A DNA stretch of 15,496 bases from Gemmatimonadaceae bacterium (lineage in GTDB: Bacteria > Latescibacterota > UBA2968 > UBA8231), in assembly GCA_002726335.1 (NCBI GenBank), contig PBSR01000262.1, forward strand, positions 1-15,496. Direction: 5' to 3'. Shown here piece by piece: positions 6,937 through 13,439 of the stretch. The translations under genes were made by a program, and so were the position numbers. The notes under the pieces are model-generated. The model had not been told where the DNA came from, did not search any database, and saw nothing but the letters and a program-made list of their open reading frames with translations. Each line of letters opens with the position of its first letter. The stretch's first letter is position 1.

Positions 6937-7716
6937 CTACCGGAAACCTTCGTCGCCGTCCTGGTGCAGCCCCTTGCCCTGCCGCGTGATCGGTTCCGGC
7001 GCCTCGTCGATCGGCACATTGGGACAGTTGTCGATCCAGCGACCGCCCGCGGGTTGAGCCCAGCGCACGGCATTGCGCAGCACGAGACGAACGTTGTCGT
7101 CGTAGAAAATGGGGTAGGTCTCGTGCCCGGGTCGGAAGTAGAAGATGCGCCCGTTTCCCCGGAAGTAGGTGATCCCCGAGCGGAACACCTCGCCCCCTTC
7201 GAACCAGCTGATGAAGACCTGCTCGTCCGGGGCCGGCACGCCGAAGGGCTCACCGTACATCTCGGTTTGTGGCAACTCGAAGTACTTGCCCAGTCCCTGG
7301 GTGATCGGGTGTCCGGGGTTGCACACCCACAGGCGTTCCTTCTCGCCGGCCTCGCGCCAGCACAGTGAGCACGTGGTTCCCATGAGGCTCTTGAAGATCT
7401 TCGAGTAGTGCGCCGAATGCAGGAGGATGAGTCCCATCCCTTCGAGCACTCGCTTCTTGGTTCGGGCTACCACTTCGTCCCGTACTTTGCCGTGTGCGGC
7501 GTGTCCCCACCAGACGAGCACGTCCGTTTCGTCGAGAATCTCCTCGGACAAACCGTGATCGTCGTCCTGGTCGAGGGTGGCGGTGCGCACCTCGATGCCG
7601 GGATCGACACGCAAACCCTCGGCGATCGTCGTGTGCATGCCCTCGGGATACACCTCTCGCACGACGTCGTTGGTGCGCTCGTGGACGTTTTCCCCCCAGA
7701 CTGTCACGCGAATCAT
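6937..7716 (-). CDS. ThuA-like domain protein (trehalose utilization family, class I glutamine amidotransferase-like fold)
   Basis: From ATG at 7716 the protein has 259 residues. It shows ThuA features in order: an N-terminal strand RVTVWGEN (3-10), [14 protein letters not shown] (22-35), [13 protein letters not shown] (66-78), [11 protein letters not shown] (96-106), HPITQGL (136-142), EMYGEPF (152-158), and the C-terminal [11 protein letters not shown] (194-204) before NAVRWA. The fold is that of class I glutamine amidotransferases, and the family is associated with disaccharide and sugar catabolism. The catalytic role is not established. There is no signal peptide, so it should be cytosolic. 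The start is supported by GGAGGGAG upstream; an open extension to 8214 overlaps the divergent FG-GAP gene and is not protein-like. Its 3' end converges on the DegT gene with a 22-bp gap, and no clear terminator hairpin lies between them. Confidence 0.88.
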   Translation of the reverse strand: MIRVTVWGENVHERTNDVVREVYPEGMHTTIAEGLRVDPGIEVRTATLDQDDDHGLSEEILDETDVLVWWGHAAHGKVRDEVVARTKKRVLEGMGLILLHSAHYSKIFKSLMGTTCSLCWREAGEKERLWVCNPGHPITQGLGKYFELPQTEMYGEPFGVPAPDEQVFISWFEGGEVFRSGITYFRGNGRIFYFRPGHETYPIFYDDNVRLVLRNAVRWAQPAGGRWIDNCPNVPIDEAPEPITRQGKGLHQDGDEGFR

Positions 7717-7839
7717 GGTGGCTCTCCCTCCGTGGTATCGGGTCTCTGTTGCCGGTGCCTCTGGTGGACCGACGGCATGTGAGGTACTGTAAGCGGGTCG
7801 TTTCCCCGGGGCCAGCGAAGAGAAGATAGAGGAGATTCC

Positions 7840-8982
7840 GTGGGCGAGATCCCGCGTTTCCAGCGCACGACCATCTACCACGGTGTACCCGCCGAGCGCG
7901 TCCTGCTCGTCGTCGGCGACCTCAATGCCGACGGTGAGCCCGAAATCGTCGTCGCTGCCCGGCGTGGCGCCGATGGCCTCTACTGGCTGGGACGTGAAGA
8001 GGACGGCTCCTGGCGTCGTCACCTGATGGACGACAGCTACCCGTCCCTCGAGGCCGGCGGTTTTCTCTACGACCTCACCGGCACGGGCAGCCTCGACTTC
8101 GTGGGCGGTGGGGACTACAGCACACAGCACCTGTCCTGGTGGGAATGCCCTCAGGATCCGACGGAGCCCTGGACACGGCACCTGATCTGTGAGTTGGGCG
8201 CCGGTCAGTGCCACGATCAGTATGTGGGTGACCTCGATGGCGACGGACGTCCCGAGCTCTACTTCTGGAACCAGGGCGCCCGTGCCCTCTTCAGCCTGCC
8301 GGTTCCCGATGACCCGCGCCAGTCACCCTGGCCCGGCCTCTGCACGGTCGCCGAGGATCTGGTCGAAGAAGGCTTTGCCGTGGCCGACGTCGACGGTGAT
8401 GGCCGCCACGAGTTGATCGCCGGCCTTTCCTGGTATCGAGTCCGGGGCGGCGGGCGCGTCGAGCGCCATCGATTTACCGACGATTTCGTCTCGCCCCGGC
8501 TGGCGGTGGCCGACTTCGACGGCAACGGTCAGGTGGACATCGTTGTCGCCGAAGGGGACGCCAGCTATCGACGCCAGGACAGCGACTTCGGACGAGTCGC
8601 ACGCCTGCGACACCGCGGCGACCCCGAAGCCCCCTGGGAAGCCGAGCTGCTCCATGACCGGCTCCTCGACCCGCACTCGCTGGCCGTGGCTGACTTCGAC
8701 GGCGACGGTCGTCCCGATCTCTTCGTCGGCGAGCTCGGCGACCCGGGCGGCAACGATGCGCACACGCCACGGCAGCGCATCTTCTACAGCCGGGATGGAC
8801 ACCTGGTGGAGCACGTCATCGACGCGGGTCTGGGTACGCATGAAGCCAAGGTGATCAGCCTCGCCGGCGATGACGGCACCGTAACCGGCATCGTCGGCAA
8901 GCCCTACCGCGGCCTCAGATCCGAGGTCCCGCGGTCCCCTGAGATCGATGGCGTGCAACTGTGGCTGCCGGAAGGACCCTGA
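7840..8982 (+). CDS. FG-GAP/VCBS-repeat beta-propeller protein without export signal
   Basis: The protein has 380 residues and starts at GTG, with GGAG 5 bp upstream. It contains repeats of the calcium-binding loop: DLNADGEPE (27-35), DLTGTGSLD (78-86, degenerate), DLDGDGRPE (131-139), DVDGDGRHE (183-191), DFDGNGQVD (225-233) and DFDGDGRPD (285-293). Most spacings are 40-60 residues, as in integrin-like FG-GAP propellers. Between loops are W- and H-rich strands, but no glycosidase or lyase motif was recognised. Most bacterial proteins of this class are secreted, yet here the N-terminus [15 protein letters not shown] has no hydrophobic segment. It is divergent from the ThuA gene across a 123-bp gap, so the two may share regulation. 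Function is unknown; binding or lyase-like roles are both possible. Confidence 0.85.
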   Translation: MGEIPRFQRTTIYHGVPAERVLLVVGDLNADGEPEIVVAARRGADGLYWLGREEDGSWRRHLMDDSYPSLEAGGFLYDLTGTGSLDFVGGGDYSTQHLSWWECPQDPTEPWTRHLICELGAGQCHDQYVGDLDGDGRPELYFWNQGARALFSLPVPDDPRQSPWPGLCTVAEDLVEEGFAVADVDGDGRHELIAGLSWYRVRGGGRVERHRFTDDFVSPRLAVADFDGNGQVDIVVAEGDASYRRQDSDFGRVARLRHRGDPEAPWEAELLHDRLLDPHSLAVADFDGDGRPDLFVGELGDPGGNDAHTPRQRIFYSRDGHLVEHVIDAGLGTHEAKVISLAGDDGTVTGIVGKPYRGLRSEVPRSPEIDGVQLWLPEGP

Positions 8983-9011
8983 CTGGGCGCACCCGCATCG
9001 GCGGCCGCCCG

Positions 9012-9040
9012 TTGACAGTGTCCGAAGGCCCCGGTACGTT
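9012..9040 (+). promoter_or_regulatory. Sigma-70-type promoter of the efflux operon
   Basis: A perfect -35 box TTGACA (9012-9017) is followed, after exactly 17 bp, by TACGTT (9035-9040), which keeps the T, A and final T of the -10 consensus. Transcription would start near 9047, about 40 bases before the adaptor ATG. The gap to the preceding gene (8983-9011) also holds the palindrome GGCGGCCGCC but no T-tract, so no terminator is called. Confidence 0.6.
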
Positions 9041-9050
9041 CGGGAAAATG

Positions 9051-9064
9051 ACTGACTGGTCAGT
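9051..9064. promoter_or_regulatory. TetR/AcrR-type operator palindrome
   Basis: ACTGAC-TG-GTCAGT is a perfect 6-2-6 inverted repeat just downstream of the predicted -10 box and before the adaptor gene's ribosome-binding site. Short palindromes of this kind in this position are typical of TetR-family repressors of RND operons, which block transcription until a pump substrate binds. The repeat is seen directly; TetR binding is inferred. No regulator gene is in the window. Confidence 0.5.
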
Positions 9065-9088
9065 TCAATTCAGCATGCGGAGCAGGGA

Positions 9089-10261
9089 ATGAGCAGGCGA
9101 TACACCCGAGAGATCGTGAGCCGAGTGGTGCCACTGGCCGCGGTGTTGTCCATGGTCTGCCTGAGCGCGTGCGACCAGGAGGAAGGCGGGGGCGCCAGGG
9201 CTGGGGGACAGCGCGGGGGTCGCGGTCAGAGGGACAGCGGCGACGCGGCGCTGCCGGTGAAGACCGAGGCGGTGACCCTTGGCGAAGTGACCAGCTACGT
9301 CGAGACACACGCCCGCCTGGAGGCGGAGCGCTGGGTCGAAGTGGTGTCGCGGGCTCAGGGCCTGGCGGAGCGCCTGCAGACCGAAGAGGGCGAGCGCGTC
9401 GAGGCCGGGCAGATCCTGCTGCATCTGGAAAAGGAAGAGTTGCGCCTGCAACTCGAGCAGGCCAGGGTCTCGGCGCATCAGGCGCAGGCGACGTTCGACC
9501 GCACGAAAGCCCTGCAGGAGCGCCGCATGATCAGTCAGCAGGAGTACGAGACCACGCGCAACGAGCTGGAGAATGCCGAGGTCTCCCTGCGCGAGGTTCA
9601 GCTTCGCCTGGAGTATGCCGACATCCGGGCTCCCATCGACGGTGTCGTCATGCTGCGCAGTGTGGAGATGGGCGATCTGGTCCGCACGAATCAGGTAGTG
9701 TTCGCCATCGCCGACCTGCAGCCCCTGCTGGCGCGCATCCGCGTCCCCGAGAAGCGCATGACACAGGTGCTCGTCGGCCAGGAAGCCCGCATCACCGTCG
9801 ACCCCGTGCCGGACCGGGTGTTTTCGGCGACGGTGCGTATGATCAGCCCCGGCGTAGATCCCGCGAGTGGCACGATCAAGGTGACCCTCGAGGTGCCGGC
9901 CGCCGGAATTCTACGCCCGGGTATGTTCGCCACGGTGCGCATCATTACGGACAGCCGCAAGGATGCACTGATCATTCCGAAGAAAGCCCTGCTCCTCGAA
10001 ACAGACGAGGACGACGTCTTCGCTGTCCGCGAAGGCAAGGCGGAGCGAGTGCGGATCGAGCTGGGCTACACCGACGGTGACCGGGTCCAGGTCGTGACCG
10101 GCCTCGAAGAAGGTGACGAGGTGATCACCGTCGGCCACGAAGGACTGAAGGAGAACGCCGCCGTCCGCATCGTGGGCGCCAAAACGTCAGCGCCGGCGGC
10201 CGAGGCGCCCGCTGAGGGTGGTGACGGAGGATGGAGCGGGTCTCGCGGCGGCAGCGAGTGA
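9089..10261 (+). CDS. RND efflux periplasmic adaptor lipoprotein (membrane fusion protein, HlyD/AcrA family)
   Basis: The protein has 390 residues. A lipoprotein signal ends in the lipobox LSAC, with Cys28 as the acylation site and Asp29 at +2, which in enterobacteria favours inner-membrane retention. A Gly/Arg-rich linker (33-50) leads into the adaptor core. This has a split lipoyl domain (about 70-115 and 175-205, with the DIRAPIDGVV hallmark), a short helical hairpin (about 115-175), a beta-barrel (about 210-290) and a membrane-proximal domain to about 370. The hairpin contains Arg138, Leu142, Ser149 and Glu154 spaced as in the RxxxLxxxxxxS motif for docking to TolC-type channels. The C-terminus is Ala/Gly-rich. 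GGAG precedes the ATG by 6 bp. It is the first gene of the operon, and the pump starts 4 bp after its stop, so it links the two pumps to an outer-membrane channel encoded elsewhere. Confidence 0.95.
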   Translation: MSRRYTREIVSRVVPLAAVLSMVCLSACDQEEGGGARAGGQRGGRGQRDSGDAALPVKTEAVTLGEVTSYVETHARLEAERWVEVVSRAQGLAERLQTEEGERVEAGQILLHLEKEELRLQLEQARVSAHQAQATFDRTKALQERRMISQQEYETTRNELENAEVSLREVQLRLEYADIRAPIDGVVMLRSVEMGDLVRTNQVVFAIADLQPLLARIRVPEKRMTQVLVGQEARITVDPVPDRVFSATVRMISPGVDPASGTIKVTLEVPAAGILRPGMFATVRIITDSRKDALIIPKKALLLETDEDDVFAVREGKAERVRIELGYTDGDRVQVVTGLEEGDEVITVGHEGLKENAAVRIVGAKTSAPAAEAPAEGGDGGWSGSRGGSE

Positions 10262-10265
10262 TCAG

Positions 10266-13200
10266 GTGAAGCTCGTCGAATTCTCCACCTCCCGGCGGGT
10301 GACGGTGACGATGATCATGGTCGCCATCAGCGCCTTCGGTATAGTGGGCTTCTCCCGTCTGGCGGTGAATCTGCTGCCTGATATCACCTACCCGACCATC
10401 ACCATCCGCACGGAGTTTCCCGGGACGGCTCCAGCCGAGGTCGAGCGCCTGATCTCAGAGCCGATCGAGGGCCTCGTCGGCGTCGTCAGCAAGGTGGTAC
10501 GGGTCAGTTCGGTTTCCCGGCCCGGGGCGAGCGACGTAATCGTCGAGTTCGGCTGGGGCACCGACATGGACTTCGCCTCCCTCGACGTGCGTGAGAAGCT
10601 GGATCTGCTCCAGCTGCCGCTGGACGCCAGCAAACCGATCCTGCTACGCTTCGACCCCTCCCTCGATCCCATCCTGCGCATCGCCATGTACGGCGGCAAC
10701 AGTCTCATGGAGCTGCGCCGGGTCGCCGAGGACCGCATCCGCCTCGACTTCGAGAGTCTCGAAGGGGTCGCCGCCGTGCGCGTCGAAGGCGGCCTGGAAG
10801 AGGAGATCCACGTCGAGGTAGAGACGCAGCGACTGGCGACGCTCGGTATTCCCGTCAGTCAGGTGACGCAGCGGCTGGCGGCGGAGAACGTGAATCTCAC
10901 CGGGGGTCTGTTGAAAGACGGTGAGGCCGAGTTCCTCGTTCGCACGCTGAACGAGTTCACCAGCCTCCAGGACATGGAGGAGATCGTCATCGCCCGGGTC
11001 GAAGGTGCGGCGGTGAAGTTGTCGGACGTGGGACGGGTAACACGCAGTCACGTCGAACGCGACGTGGTGACTCGCATCAATGGTCGCGAAGGGGTCGAAA
11101 TCGCCGTCTTCAAGGAGGGGGATGCCAACACCGTCAGCGTCTCGGCGACGGTGCGCCAACGGCTCGAGGAGTTCCAGAGTCGCTTCGGTGATCTGCTCGG
11201 GGACGCCACGGTCGAGATCGTCGTCGATCAGGCGACGTTCATCAAGCAGTCGGTAGAGGAGGTGCTGACGACGGCCCTCATCGGCGGCGCTCTCGCCATC
11301 CTCATCCTGTTCCTGTTCCTCCGGGACCTGAAGAGCACGGTCATCATCGGTCTGTCGATCCCGATATCTGTGGTGGCCACCTTCTTCATGATGTTCACCA
11401 CAGATGTGAGTCTGAATATCATGTCCCTCGGCGGCCTGGCCCTGGGCATCGGCATGCTCGTCGACAGTTCCATCGTGGTGCTGGAGAATGTGCAGCGCTT
11501 CCGCGACGCCGGTGATTCGGCCCTCGAGGCGGCCCGCAAGGGAACCGGAGAGGTAGGTGCAGCCGTGATCGCCGCGACGATGACGACGATCTGTGTCTTC
11601 GTCCCCATCGTCTTTGTCGAAGGGGTGGCCGGCCAGCTGTTCCGCGATCAGGCTCTGACGGTCACCTACTCGCTGGTGGCGTCTCTCGTGGTGGCGCTGA
11701 TGCTGATCCCCATGCTGTCGTCCTTGTCCATGCGTCCCCTGTCGGCCGAAGAGTCCGGCCGCCCCGACGGCCTCTTCGTACGCGGGCCTGCTGTCGTGCT
11801 GCGTCTGGCGGGGGTTATGTTCGGTGCCATCGGCAGATTGCTGACATGGCTGCTGACGCCACTCTACTGGATGTTCGACCTGGCGTATGGCGCTGTCGCC
11901 ACCATCTATCCGCGCGGGCTGCGCTGGTGCCTCAGCCACCGGGCCGTGGCGCTGTTCGGCTTCGCCGCGATCTCCGCTCTGGTTCTGACCCGGGCGCAGC
12001 GACTCGGAGTCGAGCTGATTCCCGAGATGAGCCAGGGCGAATTTCTGATCGACCTGGAGTGGCCGGCGGGAACGCCGCTGCAGGCCACGGTGGACCACGT
12101 GTCGCGGCTGGACGAGGCAGTGCAGCGACTGCCCGGTGTCCTGACCGCCTTCAGCCAGGTCGGGGCCAGCGGTCAGACCGGTGGGTTCGCCGACGAGAAG
12201 AAGGAGAATCTGGCGCAGATGTTCGTGCGTCTCACCCCCGGGGCGCAGCGCGTCGAAGAGGAAGAGGTGATGGAGGGTACGCGGCGAATGCTCACCGACG
12301 AACCAGACCTGGACTTCAAGTTCTCCCGACCCTCGTACTTCTCCTTCCGCACACCCATCGAAGTAGAGATCACCGGCTACAATCTGGCCACCCTGTCGGA
12401 CATTGCCGCCACCATTGCCCAGCAGATGCGTACCATCCCCGGCCTGGTGGACGTCAAGTCCAGCGCCGAAGGTGGCCAACCCGAGATTCAGGTGGTATTC
12501 GAGAGGAATCGTATCGCCGAGCTGGGTACGACGGTCCAGGCCATCGGCGCCTTGTTGCGCAACCAGCTGCAGGGAGACGTTTCGACCGAACTGATCCGGC
12601 GCGATCGACATGTGGGCGTGCGTGTACGCGCCGTTGAGGATGAGCGACGCTCGATCGAAGATCTGCGCCGTATGGTCATCAGCCCACCGAGTTATCCGGT
12701 GCCCGTCTCCCTCGACGCGGTGGCCGAGGTGGCCATCGTCAAAGGCCCGGCGGAGATCCGACGCCTCGATCAGCAGCGGGTGGTCGTGATCACCGCCAAT
12801 CTCGCCGGTCGCGACCTTGGCAGTGCCGTCACCGACATCCGCGCGGTCACCGACCATCTGGTATTGCCCGACGGATTCGGTATCGCTCTCGGTGGTCAGA
12901 ACGAGGAGATGGAACGCTCCTTCGAGAGCATGAAGTTCGCCATGATTCTGGCCGTCTTCCTGGTCTATCTTGTCATGGCTTCCCAGTTCGAGTCGCTGCT
13001 GCATCCCCTGGTCATCATGTTCACGATCCCACTGGGAATGGTGGGCAGTGCCCTGGCACTGATGCTGCTCGATGAAACCATCAGCGTTGTTGTGCTGATC
13101 GGTCTGATCATGTTGGCTGGCATCGTGGTGAACAATGCCATTGTGCTGGTGGACTACATCAATACGCTCCGCCGCAGGGACGGACTGAAGAAGGTCGAAG

Positions 13201-13424
13201 CGGTGACAGAAGCTGGGAGGCTGCGTCTGCGCCCCATCCTGATGACGACCTCAACTACGGTGCTGGCCTTGCTGCCCATGGCCCTAGGCCTGGGTCAGGG
13301 CTCCGAGATCCGGGCGCCCATGGCGATCACGGTGATCGGTGGCCTGCTGCTGTCGACCTTGCTGACACTCGTCGTCATCCCCATGGCGTACACGGTGCTG
13401 GCCCGTGGCGACGGACACGAGTAA
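10266..13424 (+). CDS. RND efflux transporter permease (first of tandem pair)
   Basis: From GTG at 10266 the protein has 1052 residues, close to AcrB length. It shows two pseudo-repeats, each with one TM, a large periplasmic porter part and five TMs. TM1 follows VKLVEFSTSRRVTVTM. TM2-TM4 run through FLFLRDLKS and GIGMLVDSSIVVLENV, with Asp400 as the proton-relay acid. TM5-TM6 are after GTGEVGAAVIAATM. TM8-TM10 contain MASQFESLLHPLV and GIVVNNAIVLVDYIN, and TM11-TM12 contain RLRPILMTT. Only one of the two adjacent Asp residues of AcrB is kept (D-S instead of D-D), and the TM10 Lys position is Asn; such variants are common outside the AcrB subgroup. The long TM6-TM7 linker (about 11781-11925) is unusually hydrophobic. 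GTG start at 10266 is preferred over GTG at 10218 because pump N-termini normally begin M-K-L-V-E-F and this start clears the adaptor gene. Drug, metal or lipid substrate is unknown. Confidence 0.95.
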   Translation: MKLVEFSTSRRVTVTMIMVAISAFGIVGFSRLAVNLLPDITYPTITIRTEFPGTAPAEVERLISEPIEGLVGVVSKVVRVSSVSRPGASDVIVEFGWGTDMDFASLDVREKLDLLQLPLDASKPILLRFDPSLDPILRIAMYGGNSLMELRRVAEDRIRLDFESLEGVAAVRVEGGLEEEIHVEVETQRLATLGIPVSQVTQRLAAENVNLTGGLLKDGEAEFLVRTLNEFTSLQDMEEIVIARVEGAAVKLSDVGRVTRSHVERDVVTRINGREGVEIAVFKEGDANTVSVSATVRQRLEEFQSRFGDLLGDATVEIVVDQATFIKQSVEEVLTTALIGGALAILILFLFLRDLKSTVIIGLSIPISVVATFFMMFTTDVSLNIMSLGGLALGIGMLVDSSIVVLENVQRFRDAGDSALEAARKGTGEVGAAVIAATMTTICVFVPIVFVEGVAGQLFRDQALTVTYSLVASLVVALMLIPMLSSLSMRPLSAEESGRPDGLFVRGPAVVLRLAGVMFGAIGRLLTWLLTPLYWMFDLAYGAVATIYPRGLRWCLSHRAVALFGFAAISALVLTRAQRLGVELIPEMSQGEFLIDLEWPAGTPLQATVDHVSRLDEAVQRLPGVLTAFSQVGASGQTGGFADEKKENLAQMFVRLTPGAQRVEEEEVMEGTRRMLTDEPDLDFKFSRPSYFSFRTPIEVEITGYNLATLSDIAATIAQQMRTIPGLVDVKSSAEGGQPEIQVVFERNRIAELGTTVQAIGALLRNQLQGDVSTELIRRDRHVGVRVRAVEDERRSIEDLRRMVISPPSYPVPVSLDAVAEVAIVKGPAEIRRLDQQRVVVITANLAGRDLGSAVTDIRAVTDHLVLPDGFGIALGGQNEEMERSFESMKFAMILAVFLVYLVMASQFESLLHPLVIMFTIPLGMVGSALALMLLDETISVVVLIGLIMLAGIVVNNAIVLVDYINTLRRRDGLKKVEAVTEAGRLRLRPILMTTSTTVLALLPMALGLGQGSEIRAPMAITVIGGLLLSTLLTLVVIPMAYTVLARGDGHE

Positions 13425-13439
13425 CCCGTGAGGTAGGCG

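Noticed and set aside
7785..7790. TACTGT as a -10 box for the FG-GAP gene
   Set aside because: No acceptable -35 box lies 16-18 bp upstream.
7717..8214. N-terminal extension of the ThuA gene
   Set aside because: The extension is antisense to the FG-GAP gene and crosses the intergenic gap; the ThuA fold begins at MIRVTVWG with a good ribosome-binding site.
8999..9010. GGCGGCCGCC palindrome after the FG-GAP gene as a terminator
   Set aside because: There is no loop and no following T-run; such palindromes are common by chance in GC-rich DNA.
10218..10265. Earlier GTG start of the first RND pump, overlapping the adaptor gene
   Set aside because: It would add an Ala/Gly-rich stretch not found on RND pumps; the canonical N-terminus begins at the GTG at 10266.
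10644..13004. Very long minus-strand open frame opposite the first RND pump
   Set aside because: It is the complement of a clearly recognisable RND gene; its translation is rich in His, Arg, Gln and Asp with no domain. Long antisense frames are expected in GC-rich coding DNA.
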